Shown: positions 16,273-24,852 of the stretch, in pieces | How positions within the stretch are numbered: position 1 is the stretch's first letter | Layout: each line of letters begins with the position of its first letter | Origin: Trueperaceae bacterium | GTDB lineage: Bacteria; Deinococcota; Deinococci; Deinococcales; Trueperaceae | DNA: 64,000 bases | Direction: 5' to 3' | NCBI GenBank assembly: GCA_020354625.1 | Contig: CP070651.1 | Coordinates: forward strand, 2,194,669 to 2,258,668 | The notes under the pieces: generated by a model | What the model was told of the DNA's origin: nothing | Seen by the model: only the letters and a program-made list of their open reading frames with translations | Database searches by the model: none | Position numbers and translations under genes: made by a program

Positions 16273-17976
16273 ATGCTCAGCAAAAAAGAGCTGGCAGCTC
16301 AACTGAAAGAAGCGGCACAACTCCTCGAGGTCTTGGGGCAAGATCCTTTTCGTGTGCGTGCCTACCAGAACGCGGCCCGGCAGCTCGAGCGTTTCGAAGG
16401 CGATCTCGATGCCCTGATCCGTGAGGGGCGCCTGACCGAGATCAGGGGGATCGGCCGTGGTCTGGCTGCCGAACTCAGCGAGTGTGCCGAGATCGGCAGC
16501 CTCACGATTCTCGACAGGCTTTATCAGGAGGTGCCGGAGGGTGTCAGGGAGCTTTTCCGTGTAGGTGGGTTTGGAGCAAAAAAGATTGCGGTGCTGTGGC
16601 GGCACGGTATCGTAAGCCTGGAAAAGCTCGTGGCTGCAGCCGAAGACGGCAGTTTGGCTCGTCTAAAGGGCTTCGGTGCGAAAAGTGCCGAAACGGCGCT
16701 CGAGGCGGCGCGTTTCGCTTTGGCCGCCAGGAAGCGAATGCGGCTCGATGAGGCCGAGGTGCTGGCGGCCTACTTGCGGGAGAAGATCGCCATGGCATTT
16801 CCCGAGGCCCAACTTACGGTTGCAGGCGAGCTCCGCCGCGGCCTCGAGACGGTGGGGCTTCTCGACCTGGTGGTGACCGGCGTAACTTCGGCAGAGCTCA
16901 AAGGGGTGTTGCGAGCTGTCCTCGACGAGGTGCAGGGTGATGGCTTGTCAGGGAGGCACCTCGGTTACGAGGTGCGTTTCACCGCTGCTGAGGAGACGAC
17001 TTTCGGCGCGGTGCTGGCCTACCGGACCGGTAGCAGAGCCTACGTAGAGAGACTCCGGGAGGTGGCTACCGATCAGGCAATGACGTTCAGCGCAACCGGC
17101 CTCCGGATCGAGGATGGGTTTCTCGAGACTCGCACGGAAGCCTCTCTTTTCGAATCGTTGGGTCTCCCTTACCTGGACCCGGCTTTGCGGGAAGAACGCG
17201 CTGCAAAACCCCTTGGAAACCTCATCGATTTCAAAGATGTTCGCGGCTTGGTGCACAACCACTCCACCTGGTCCGATGGAGTCTTTTCCATCCGCGAGAT
17301 GGTGGAGGCGGCCAGGCGTCTCGGGTACCGGTATCTGGCGATGGGTGATCACTCGCGCTCGTCCGGTTACGCCAACGGGCTCAGCATCGAGAGGCTTTCC
17401 GCGCAAGCCGAGGAGATCGAGGAGATCCGGGCTGAGTTGAAGGCCGAGGGGGCCGCCTTTGAGCTCTTGCACGGAGTCGAAGTCGACATCTTATCCGAGG
17501 GAGAGCTCGACTATCCGGATGAAGTCCTCGAGAAGCTCGACTACACGGTGGTGAGCGTCCACCAAAACTTCACCCTCTCCAGCAAGGCGCAGACGGCGAG
17601 GATCGTAAAAGCGGTCAGGCACCCGCACGCGACCATCCTGGGGCACGCCACCGGGAGACTCTTGCTGCGGCGTCCGGGATACCAGGTGGATCTCGAAGCC
17701 GTCATCGAGGCCTGTGCAGAAACCGAGACGGTGATCGAGATCAACGCCAATCCCTACCGTCTCGATCTCGATTGGCGTTGGCTGCGGTGGGCCAAGGCCC
17801 TAGGATGCCTCTTCTCCATCAACCCCGATGCACACCATACCGACGGCTTCGAAGACGTGCGCTACGGGGTGATGATGGCCCGGAAAGCGGGTCTCACGGC
17901 AGAAGATGTGGTGAATACCGCCCCCACCGGAGAGGCGTTTTTAAGGCGTCTCAAGCGCAGAGACGCACCTGTATAA
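16273..17976 (+). CDS. polX: PolX-family protein (degenerate polymerase site, intact PHP exonuclease domain)
   Basis: 567 residues, standard PolX length. Order: 8-kDa-like HhH domain (1-85), fingers with FRVGGFGAKKIAVLW and LKGFGAKSAETALE, palm with LRRGLETVG, then the C-terminal PHP domain (from about 325). The PHP metal motifs are complete: HNHSTWSDG, GDHSRS, HGVEVD, VHQNF, GHATGR and INPDAH, so 3'-5' exonuclease activity is expected. The palm is not complete: the family GDxD is GLLD (Leu196 in place of Asp, Asp198 kept) and the third Asp position appears to be Glu233. Polymerase activity is therefore doubtful. Monocistronic, divergent from phnD, convergent with fhs. Confidence 0.93.
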   Translation: MLSKKELAAQLKEAAQLLEVLGQDPFRVRAYQNAARQLERFEGDLDALIREGRLTEIRGIGRGLAAELSECAEIGSLTILDRLYQEVPEGVRELFRVGGFGAKKIAVLWRHGIVSLEKLVAAAEDGSLARLKGFGAKSAETALEAARFALAARKRMRLDEAEVLAAYLREKIAMAFPEAQLTVAGELRRGLETVGLLDLVVTGVTSAELKGVLRAVLDEVQGDGLSGRHLGYEVRFTAAEETTFGAVLAYRTGSRAYVERLREVATDQAMTFSATGLRIEDGFLETRTEASLFESLGLPYLDPALREERAAKPLGNLIDFKDVRGLVHNHSTWSDGVFSIREMVEAARRLGYRYLAMGDHSRSSGYANGLSIERLSAQAEEIEEIRAELKAEGAAFELLHGVEVDILSEGELDYPDEVLEKLDYTVVSVHQNFTLSSKAQTARIVKAVRHPHATILGHATGRLLLRRPGYQVDLEAVIEACAETETVIEINANPYRLDLDWRWLRWAKALGCLFSINPDAHHTDGFEDVRYGVMMARKAGLTAEDVVNTAPTGEAFLRRLKRRDAPV

Positions 17977-18000
17977 GAAGACCGGAGCCGGCCTTCTTTT
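17977..18000 (+). terminator. Intrinsic terminator of polX
   Basis: Imperfect stem GAAGACCGG/CCGGCCTTC directly after the polX stop, followed by TTTT; it overlaps the last codon of convergent fhs. Confidence 0.65.
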
Positions 18001-19654
18001 ACTCGAGCCCTGTGATCCTTCCATCGGGGGTCACGTCGATCTGCTCCGCATTCGGAGTGGCGGGGAGGCCGGGCATGGTCAATACGTCACCCATATAGGC
18101 GACCACAAACTCGGCGCCCGATCTGTATTGGAGGTCGGTGACGGTGGCGGTGAAACCCTGGGGCCGGTTACGGAGGCGGGGGTCGTCCGATAGACTACGC
18201 GGCGTCTTGGCGATGACCACAGGTCGCTCGTTCCCACCCTGCCGGATGACGCGTTTCAAGGCCCGCTCAGCATTTCGGGTATAGGCGACCTCGCCGGCTC
18301 CATAGATCTCGATTGCAATACGCTCGATCTTGTTGGACAGGGGCAACGTCAGATCGTATAAGGGGCGTAGATGTGGTGTTTCGTCGAGTGCGTTCATCAC
18401 CGCTTCGGCCAGCTCGAGTGCCCCTTCGCCGCCTGCGCTGTAGCCCTCGGTGACCGCGAAGTGCAGGCCATGGGAGCCGACGTGCTCGGCCAGACGTTCG
18501 ACCTCGGCCCGGGTGTCGGAGGCGAAGGCGTTGAGCGCCACGACCGGCCGATACCCGTGTTGGGCGACGATATCCAGATGTTGGTCGAGGTTGGCAAGTC
18601 CGCGCTCGAGCGCCCCGAGATCGGCCTGTGTGTCCGTTTCGGCTCCACCGTGGTAGCGCAAAGCCCTCAGCGTCACCACCAGCACCACCGCATCGGGGGC
18701 GAGACCTGTGTGGGCCGCTACCACATTGAAGAACTTTTCTGCTCCCAAGTCGGACCCGAAGCCTGCCTCGGTTACGGTGATGTCGGCGTAACCGAGCGCT
18801 GTTCGCGTAGCGATGACCGAGCTTGTGCCGTGGGCGAGGTTGGCGTACGGTCCGGCGTGTACAAAAGCGGGTTGGCCTTCCGCGGTCTGAACCAAGTTGG
18901 GCTGCAGCGCCCGCATCAGAAGCGCTGTCATGGCCCCCGACACCTTCAGGTCTCGCGCGTAGACCGGCTCCCTGGTATGGCCTGTGGCGACGCGAATGTT
19001 GCCGAGACGGCGTTTCGCGTCAGCGAGGTCTTCTGCCAGCGCCAGGATCGCCATCACCTCGCCGGCGGCGGTGATCTCGAACCCCGTCTCCCTGGGAACA
19101 CCGTGCGCTCTGCCGCCGAGACCGGTGATCACGTGCCGTAGCACTCTGTCGTTCACGTCGAGAACCCTTTTGATCTCGACCTGTTTTGGGTCGATGCCGA
19201 GTTCGTTACCGCGTTGCAGGTGGTTACCGACCACGGCGGCCAGCAAGTTGGTGGCGGCACTCACCGCGTGTCCGTCACCCGTGAAGTGCAGATTGATGTC
19301 GGTGGCCGGTAAGAGGCAGGCGCGGCCTGCTCCGGTGCCACCACCCTTGAGTCCGAACACCGGTCCCATCGACGGTTCGCGCAGGGCCACGGCGGCGTGC
19401 TGCCCCAGCCGACTCAGCCCCTGGGTGAGGCCGATGGCGACGGTGGTCTTGCCCTCGCCGGCCGGGGTGGGGGTAAGGGCGGTGACCAGGACCAGGCGCC
19501 CCCGGCTTGCGGGGGGTGGGCCCTCGACCTTGGCCATGTACGGTCCGTAATGGTAGAGCTGCGATAGCGGGATGCCGATGCGCTCGGCTACGCGCTCGAT
19601 CGGCTCAGCGGTATCGGAGTGGTCGCGGGAAGGGTGGGGTTGCAAGGAGTTCAC
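17999..19654 (-). CDS. fhs: Formate-tetrahydrofolate ligase
   Basis: ATP-dependent formylation of tetrahydrofolate, supplying one-carbon units. 551 residues from GTG 19654, close to the family's 555. P-loop TPAGEGKTTVAIGLTQG; conserved blocks REPSMGPVFGLKGGGTGAG, NLLAAVVGNHLQRGNELGID, ITVTEAGFGSDLGAEKF, and the C-terminal MPGLPATPNAEQID. GTG 19654 is chosen over upstream starts because it lies 7 nt behind TACACT and gives the usual length; the reading frame continues 51 codons upstream without family similarity. Convergent with polX. Confidence 0.96.
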   Translation of the reverse strand: MNSLQPHPSRDHSDTAEPIERVAERIGIPLSQLYHYGPYMAKVEGPPPASRGRLVLVTALTPTPAGEGKTTVAIGLTQGLSRLGQHAAVALREPSMGPVFGLKGGGTGAGRACLLPATDINLHFTGDGHAVSAATNLLAAVVGNHLQRGNELGIDPKQVEIKRVLDVNDRVLRHVITGLGGRAHGVPRETGFEITAAGEVMAILALAEDLADAKRRLGNIRVATGHTREPVYARDLKVSGAMTALLMRALQPNLVQTAEGQPAFVHAGPYANLAHGTSSVIATRTALGYADITVTEAGFGSDLGAEKFFNVVAAHTGLAPDAVVLVVTLRALRYHGGAETDTQADLGALERGLANLDQHLDIVAQHGYRPVVALNAFASDTRAEVERLAEHVGSHGLHFAVTEGYSAGGEGALELAEAVMNALDETPHLRPLYDLTLPLSNKIERIAIEIYGAGEVAYTRNAERALKRVIRQGGNERPVVIAKTPRSLSDDPRLRNRPQGFTATVTDLQYRSGAEFVVAYMGDVLTMPGLPATPNAEQIDVTPDGRITGLE

Positions 19655-19661
19655 AGCTCTT

Positions 19662-19667
19662 AGTGTA
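19662..19667 (-). promoter_or_regulatory. -10 box (TACACT) of fhs, leaderless type
   Basis: TACACT on the reverse strand 7 nt before GTG 19654. It decides the start codon of fhs. Confidence 0.5.
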
Positions 19668-19828
19668 CGTTTTGAGCGCATACTGAGGCGACGTGTATCC
19701 TGAGAACGGGCGCGTGGTTGCCGGCGGGTAGAGAACTCTTTGCCTTTCGGTGAAGAGTTGAGGTTACTGAAAGCTTCGATCAACCGAGTCTGATTCTTGA
19801 GGTTCATGTGGAGAGGTCGACTTTGGTG

Positions 19829-19834
19829 TATAGT
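19829..19834 (+). promoter_or_regulatory. Probable -10 box (TATAGT) of the TRAP binding-protein gene
   Basis: TGGTGTATAGT resembles an extended -10. A GGAGG ribosome-binding site follows at about 19854, 8 nt before GTG 19866, so this gene has a normal leader. Confidence 0.35.
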
Positions 19835-19865
19835 GTACCGGCAAACTTACAATGGAGGTTAGGCA

Positions 19866-20945
19866 GTGAAACGTCGCGATTTTATCAAGAAGGCCGGACT
19901 CGTTGCGGCCAGCGCATCCTTTTCGCCCCTCATGTTCGCCAACGCCCAGTCTTCGAGGTTCCGCTTCGGCATGGTCACCTCGTGGCCGACGGCGCTCGAT
20001 ACCATCTTTGGGGGTGCCACCAACACGGCGAAATTCTTGGCTGAGATCACCCAAGGGGATGTCGAGGTCGAAGTCTTCCCTGCAGGGGCTCAAGTCGGCG
20101 GACTCGAGGTCTACGACGCCGTATCGAGCGGTGCTTTCGAGATGGGGCACACTGCCTCTTACTATTACGTCGGCAAGGATTTTGCGCACGGCTTCTTCAC
20201 CTCGATCCCCTTCGGCCTGAACGCGCAGCAGCACAACGCGTGGGTGCTTTCCGGTAATGGTCAGGCGCTCTGGGACGAGCTCAACGAGCGCGACAACCTG
20301 ATCGCGTTTCCGGCCGGCAACACCGGGGTGCAGATGGGCGGCTGGTTCAACAAGGAGATCAACAGCGCTGCTGATTTGCAAGGCCTCAAGATGCGCATCC
20401 CCGGCATCGGCGGCCAGGTGATGAGCCGCGCCGGCGCCAATGTGCAAGTGCTGGCCGGCGGTGAGATCTTCCAGGCGCTCGAACGCGGGGTGATCGACGC
20501 GACCGAGTGGGTCGGACCCTACGACGACGAGATCCTCGGCTTCAACACCGTGGCCAAGTTCTACTACGCGCCCGGTTGGCACGAGCCCGGCCCCTGTCTC
20601 GGCACCTACGTGAATCTGGATACCTACAACAGCCTGCCCGAAGATGTCCAGGACGCCATCCGTACGGCCTCACACGCCGCCAACGTGCAGATGCTGGCCG
20701 ATTACGACGCCAGGAACAACGACGCCTTGCAGCGCATCCTTGCCGGAGGCAACGTCGAGTTGCGTACCTTCCCGACCGAGTACCTCGAAACACTCGAAGG
20801 GTTTACCGACGAGATCCTCGAGGAGCAGGCCGCCAGCAACCAGCTCTTCGCCAAGATCCTCGACGATTGGCGCCCGTTCCGTGACAGCATCCGCGCCTTC
20901 CACGACATCAGCGAGAAGGCCTTTCTCGACTACGCGATTCGCTAG
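19866..20945 (+). CDS. TRAP transporter substrate-binding protein, TakP-like
   Basis: Binds a small carboxylate for a TRAP importer. 359 residues. The N-terminus KRRDFIKKAGLVAASA is a twin-arginine-type signal, cleaved near ANAQS. The mature protein closely follows the 2-oxoacid-binding TakP pattern as I remember it: SWPTALDTIFGGA, FPAGNTGVQMGGWFNKEIN, LQGLKMR, AGGEIFQALERGVIDATEWV, GPYDDEILGF and PGWHEPGP. A 2-oxoacid or related monocarboxylate is therefore the likely ligand. Start GTG 19866 with GGAGG upstream. Unusually, the membrane genes lie convergent on the other strand rather than downstream. Confidence 0.88.
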   Translation: MKRRDFIKKAGLVAASASFSPLMFANAQSSRFRFGMVTSWPTALDTIFGGATNTAKFLAEITQGDVEVEVFPAGAQVGGLEVYDAVSSGAFEMGHTASYYYVGKDFAHGFFTSIPFGLNAQQHNAWVLSGNGQALWDELNERDNLIAFPAGNTGVQMGGWFNKEINSAADLQGLKMRIPGIGGQVMSRAGANVQVLAGGEIFQALERGVIDATEWVGPYDDEILGFNTVAKFYYAPGWHEPGPCLGTYVNLDTYNSLPEDVQDAIRTASHAANVQMLADYDARNNDALQRILAGGNVELRTFPTEYLETLEGFTDEILEEQAASNQLFAKILDDWRPFRDSIRAFHDISEKAFLDYAIR

Positions 20946-20981
20946 ACCTGACCGGCTCATGCCGGAAAGTTATGACGCTTT

Positions 20982-21012
20982 GGCCCTCGTTTCGACGGGG
21001 GCCTGTTTTTTT
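20982..21012 (+). terminator. Intrinsic terminator of the TRAP binding-protein gene
   Basis: GGCCC...GGGCC stem with further internal pairing, followed by a run of seven T. Lies between the convergent binding-protein and dctM-like genes. Confidence 0.8.
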
Positions 21013-21049
21013 GCTGGTATCCGCAGAGTTGGTCGGTTGGGCCGTGTCA

Positions 21050-22417
21050 TCAATTGCGCGCCAGCGAAGGCAGGTAGGTCACGATTTTGGGGAACAGCGC
21101 GATGATGAGCACAGCGATGAGCTGGATGATGATGAAGGGGATGATGCCACGGTAGATATCGGTCGTCTTGATGCTCGGTGGCGAGACGCCTTTGAGGTAG
21201 AAGAGTGCGAAGCCGAACGGCGGTGTCAGAAAGGATGCCTGTAGGTTCATGCCGATCAATACCCCGAACCAGACCATCATGTCCTGGCCGAAGTAGCTGA
21301 GAGCGATCGGCGTGAGGAGCGGTACCACGATGAAGGTGATCTCGATGAAGTCGATGAAAAAGCCGAGCAAGAAGATCACCAGCATGGTGAAGAAGATAAA
21401 ACCGGTTTGTCCGCCGGGCAGATTCAGCAAAAAACCCTGCACCACCCGGTCGCCGTGCAGGGCGGTGAACACCATACTGAAGGCGGTGGCGCCTGTAAGG
21501 ATGATGAACACCATGCTGGTGAGCTTCACCGTCTGATCCATGGTGCTCTTGAGGTTTTCGAGATTCATGCGGCGGTTGAGGATGGCGAGCAGCATCGCTC
21601 CAACCGCCCCCATGGCCCCCGCTTCGGTCGGGGTCGCCACGCCGAAAAAGATGCTGCCGAGCACGAGGAAGATCAGAAATAGCGGTGGCAACAGGTTCTT
21701 GAGGACACGCAGCAGGAGCTGCAACCCCGCCATGGTGCGGGCCTCGGGTGGAAGGGCGGGGGCTGAAGCGGGTCGAAGAAAGGAGAAGAGGGCCACCCAG
21801 ATGATGAAGAGACCGGCCAATATAAAGCCTGGGATAAAGGCGCCCACGCAGAGGGCACCCACCGACACCCCGATCTGATCGCCCAAAATCACCAGTACGA
21901 TGCTCGGCGGGATGATCTGCCCCAGCGTACCCGAGGAGGCGACCACGCCGGTGGCCAGCCCCTTTTCGTAGTTGTACTTGAGCATGACCGGCAAGGCCAA
22001 AACGCCCATGGTGACCACCGAAGCGCCCACCACCCCGGTGGAGGCCGCTAGGAGTGCGCCCACCACCACCACCGAGATAGCGAGTCCTCCTCGCAGTCGT
22101 CCGAAGAGGATTCCCATGGTCTCGAGCAGCTCTTCGGCGAGCCCTGACTTCTCCAACATCACGCCCATGAACACAAAAAAGGGCACCGCCACCAGGATGT
22201 AGTTGTCCATGATGGTGCCGAAGATACGCTGCGGCAAGATGTTGAGCCGCGCCATGCGAAAAGCGGGTTCCCAAGGCAGGTCGATGCCGGTGAGGGTGGG
22301 CAGCATATCGCTGCCGAGCAGGGTAAAGAGCACCGCGGTGCCGCCCAGGCTGAAGGCGACGGGGTAGCCGACGAGTAGGAGCCCTACCGCGGCGGCGAAC
22401 ATCCATAGGCCGAGCAT
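21050..22417 (-). CDS. TRAP transporter large permease, DctM family
   Basis: 455 residues, the usual size for a 12-helix DctM protein of the ion-transporter superfamily. Hydrophobic throughout; family segments include VPFFVFMGVMLEKSGLAEEL, GVVASSGTLGQIIPPSIVLV, GVATPTEAGAMGAVGA and TPPFGFALFYLKGV. ATG 22417 overlaps the stop of the small permease gene by ATGA, so the two are co-translated. Works with the DctQ-like protein and presumably the TakP-like binding protein, which is encoded tail-to-tail. Confidence 0.93.
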   Translation of the reverse strand: MLGLWMFAAAVGLLLVGYPVAFSLGGTAVLFTLLGSDMLPTLTGIDLPWEPAFRMARLNILPQRIFGTIMDNYILVAVPFFVFMGVMLEKSGLAEELLETMGILFGRLRGGLAISVVVVGALLAASTGVVGASVVTMGVLALPVMLKYNYEKGLATGVVASSGTLGQIIPPSIVLVILGDQIGVSVGALCVGAFIPGFILAGLFIIWVALFSFLRPASAPALPPEARTMAGLQLLLRVLKNLLPPLFLIFLVLGSIFFGVATPTEAGAMGAVGAMLLAILNRRMNLENLKSTMDQTVKLTSMVFIILTGATAFSMVFTALHGDRVVQGFLLNLPGGQTGFIFFTMLVIFLLGFFIDFIEITFIVVPLLTPIALSYFGQDMMVWFGVLIGMNLQASFLTPPFGFALFYLKGVSPPSIKTTDIYRGIIPFIIIQLIAVLIIALFPKIVTYLPSLARN

Positions 22418-23019
22418 CAGACCGACTCCACGACCGGCTCGGCCGTCTGTTCTTTGGCGTGGATGCTGCCCGAGTTCGGGTGTCCGCGCAGGAACGCGAT
22501 GTTTTTGATCGTTTCGCTGATGGCTTGAGCGATCAACAGCGCGAAGGCGATGATGATCACCGTCTTGATCGGGTAGCGCGGCAAACCGCCCGGGTTGGGG
22601 CTGACCTCGAGTTGGCGCCAAGACCGAGCGACGTAGGACTGGCTGAAGAAGATGCCGAGGGTGCAAAAAGGGATCAGAAACAGGGTGGCCCCAGCGATAT
22701 CGATCCACGATTTGGCCCTGGCGCTGAGTCGCGAGAAGATGATGTCGACCCGCACGTGGGCATCAGCCTTGAAAACGTAAGCCGCACCGAGGAGGAAGAC
22801 CAGATCGTAGGCATATGTCTGGAGTTCCAAGTAGACATTGCCGGATAACAGGAGAGCGACCCTGTCACCGAACAGATTGGCGATCGCTCCGAAGGCGTAG
22901 CGCGTAACCACGTTGTAGGCGCCGATCAGCACCATAAAGAGCGTGAGCCACCACATCGCACGCCCGAGCGCCGTGGTCACGCTGTCGATGCCCCTTGAAA
23001 ATGCCAGCAAAAACCTCAA
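22417..23019 (-). CDS. TRAP transporter small permease, DctQ family
   Basis: About 200 residues with four predicted membrane helices; the sequences LVFLLGAAYVFKADAHVRVDI and YPIKTVIIIAFALLIAQAISE are typical of DctQ of the 2-oxoacid/mannitol type. Start is TTG 23019, preceded by CAGGAG; the frame extends upstream to 23094 but the extra 25 residues (rich in R, H, P) are unlike the family. Overlaps dctM-like gene by 4 nt. Confidence 0.85.
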   Translation of the reverse strand: MRFLLAFSRGIDSVTTALGRAMWWLTLFMVLIGAYNVVTRYAFGAIANLFGDRVALLLSGNVYLELQTYAYDLVFLLGAAYVFKADAHVRVDIIFSRLSARAKSWIDIAGATLFLIPFCTLGIFFSQSYVARSWRQLEVSPNPGGLPRYPIKTVIIIAFALLIAQAISETIKNIAFLRGHPNSGSIHAKEQTAEPVVESV

Positions 23020-23155
23020 CGTTCCAACTCCTGTATGTTCAGGGTGATTTCTCCCAGGAGTTGCATCGTATCGTCCTGCGATGAGGCGCGTCAATGCAAG
23101 TATTCGTTTGGTGGTGCGGGAGTGAGCCGTTGAAGTCTCTTTAACAGAGGCCTTT

Positions 23156-23312
23156 GGGGGATGGGGAATGGGTGATGGGTAATGCGTAGGTTCGCAGCGA
23201 AAGGAAAACGGGTTTGGAAGTTTGACTCAAAGAGACAGATCTCAGTTCAGACTGATTCCAGACACAAAATTTCGCAGAACTCATTACCCATTCCTCATCA
23301 CGCATCACCAGA
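23156..23312. repeat. Heptad-armed inverted element, locus C
   Basis: Left arm from 23156 (ATGGGGA, ATGGGTG, ATGGGTA heptads) ending AATGCGTAGGT; right arm from 23271 starting TTCGCAGAACTCAT and ending at 23312. Core about 80 bp. Confidence 0.8.
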
Positions 23313-23355
23313 ATGGTGAAAAGCCCCGCCCAAGGGGAGGAAGCGGGACTTCTCG

Positions 23356-23466
23356 GTGCGCATTGCCCAGCAAGACGTTCGTTGTGGAGGTGACGACGTC
23401 TGCGTCGCACGATAAGAGTAACGAGCCAAACCTTACAAAATTCTTACGCTCGCGTGGCGAGTTTTT
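23356..23466 (+). other. Structured interval with hairpin and terminator-like stem
   Basis: GTGCG at 23356 pairs with CGCAC at 23406, enclosing AGACGT (23373) with ACGTCT (23396). Further on, CTCGC-GTG-GCGAG followed by TTTTT (23449-23466) looks like a short forward terminator. On the reverse strand a CCCC/GGGG stem followed by CTTTT ends near 23318. A small RNA is possible; direction is unclear. Confidence 0.3.
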
Positions 23467-23527
23467 CACAAGCCCTTTACGTAAGGAGGCCGGAAGCAGG
23501 TTCTGGAAGGTTTTTGGTAGAAGCCTC

Positions 23528-23740
23528 ATGGGTGATGGGTAATGAGTAATGGGTGATGGGTACTGCTGACGTTTGTATTCAAACTCGCCTACATCTGACG
23601 AGTGTGTCTTCGAAATCGAAACATGCCAACATCACTCTCTTTCGTGGTTGCCCAACCCATTTCGCATCACTCATTCCCCTCTTGTCGTTACCCACTCATC
23701 ACTCATTCCTGTTTCCTCATCACCTTTCAAACCATCACCA
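23528..23740. repeat. Heptad-armed inverted element, locus D
   Basis: Left arm 23528-23571 of ATGGGTG/ATGGGTA/ATGAGTA heptads; right arm about 23660-23740, longer and more degenerate, ending in TCATCACC. Confidence 0.75.
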
Positions 23741-23784
23741 GGAGACGACGTCACCTATCGCCTCAGATCGGTGTGAGACGCCGT

Positions 23785-24849
23785 TTAGCGCAAGTAGCGC
23801 CGTACATCCCGGTTGTGGTCTGCCAAGTTGATGTTGGGTCGGAACACCGGTTGGTCGTTTTCGAAGCCGTGGAGGAAGTAGAGGTAGGCCTGCCCGTCGC
23901 CGTTGTGACGTTGGGGCTCGAGCACGGCTCCGAGGGCGTCGCTCCCTGGGTTGCCGATGGGGCCCAGGGGTAGCCCGCCGCGAGTATAGGTGTTCCAAGG
24001 ATGGTCGACCTCGAAATCGCCGGCCGGGGCGTTGAGCTCCGGAAGATCCTTGCCGAGACCGTAGGCGATGGTGGGGTCGGACTGGAGTAGCATGTCCCGG
24101 TCGAGGCGGTTGAGAAACACCCCGGCGATGATGGGCATCTCCTCGGAGTTGGCCGCTTCTGCCTGGATCATGCTGGCTAGCGTCACCCAGTCGTGTACGG
24201 TGAGTTCGAGCTCCAAAAGGGCAGCCGAGATTTCGCTCGTCACCTCCTGCTCGAAGCGCTCCACCAACAGGTTCAGCACATCTTCGCTGCTGCTCTTTAC
24301 GGGGATGTCGTAGCTGGCAGGAAATAGATATCCCTCCAGACCGTTCTCCACCGGGAGGTAGTCGGGAAACTCCCCTTCGGCCTCGCTGAAGAGCTCCAAA
24401 TAGGTGTCAGCGCTCCCGAGGCCGCTATTTTCCAACCTGCTGGCGATGTCGCGTGCACGGAACCCTTCGGGTATGGTGACGCGGGTGGTGCGGGGCCGGC
24501 CGCCACCGGCTAAGACCTCGCCGATTTCGATCGCGCTCATAAAGGGATCGAGGTCATATAGACCCTCGCCGATTCGCCGGTCGAGTTCCTGATAACGGAG
24601 CCACAGGACAAAGACACGGGCGTCGCGGATCAGTCCGGAACTCTCGAGTTCGCTGGCGACCCGGCGGGCGCGCCAGCCGGGCAACACTTCGAACTCGGTG
24701 GGGTTCGGTACGGTGCTGACCTGGGTGAGCTGGTACTGCAGGTAGAGCGCAGCACCAGCCAGGAGAAGCACGCCGATGAGCAGCAGCAAAAAGGCGTTGG
24801 CCAGCCAGCTCCGTTGAGACTTTTCACGTTGCTTTTCCGCTTCCGGCAC
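23785..24849 (-). CDS. mltG: Endolytic murein transglycosylase MltG
   Basis: Membrane-anchored lytic transglycosylase that cuts nascent glycan strands. 354 residues: short cytoplasmic N-terminus, one membrane helix (about 18-43), LysM-like region, then the YceG catalytic domain. The catalytic Glu lies in ASMIQAEAAN (the family pattern is VEKE, here IQAE, with the last Glu kept). SDPTIAYGLG, YNTY-type WNTYTRGGLPLGPIGNPG and the terminal FHGF-type FLHGFEND are diagnostic. It follows ruvX after 3 bp in the same direction, the common mltG-ruvX neighbourhood. Confidence 0.95.
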   Translation of the reverse strand: MPEAEKQREKSQRSWLANAFLLLLIGVLLLAGAALYLQYQLTQVSTVPNPTEFEVLPGWRARRVASELESSGLIRDARVFVLWLRYQELDRRIGEGLYDLDPFMSAIEIGEVLAGGGRPRTTRVTIPEGFRARDIASRLENSGLGSADTYLELFSEAEGEFPDYLPVENGLEGYLFPASYDIPVKSSSEDVLNLLVERFEQEVTSEISAALLELELTVHDWVTLASMIQAEAANSEEMPIIAGVFLNRLDRDMLLQSDPTIAYGLGKDLPELNAPAGDFEVDHPWNTYTRGGLPLGPIGNPGSDALGAVLEPQRHNGDGQAYLYFLHGFENDQPVFRPNINLADHNRDVRRYLR

Positions 24850-24852
24850 CCC

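Larger units (their letters stand above)
23020..23784. other. 765-bp intergenic region with two repeat elements and a structured interval
   Basis: No convincing coding region on either strand. It contains two heptad-armed elements (listed separately) with a structured, repeat-free stretch between them at 23313-23527. The frames open here are compositionally repeat sequence. Confidence 0.7.

Noticed and set aside
20970-22406. Long open frame (478 codons) on the reverse strand in another frame of the dctM region
   Set aside because: Its product is rich in R, H, P and G with no membrane segments; it is a frame shadow of the clear DctM gene.
23222-23542. Short coding frames in the 23.1-23.8 kb gap (for example 106 codons forward)
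   Set aside because: They run through the heptad arms and the structured interval, lack ribosome-binding sites, and match no family.
23156-23740. CRISPR-like or telomere-like repeats in the heptad arms
   Set aside because: Heptads are degenerate, tandem and arranged as inverted pairs around cores; there are no equal-length repeats with unique spacers.
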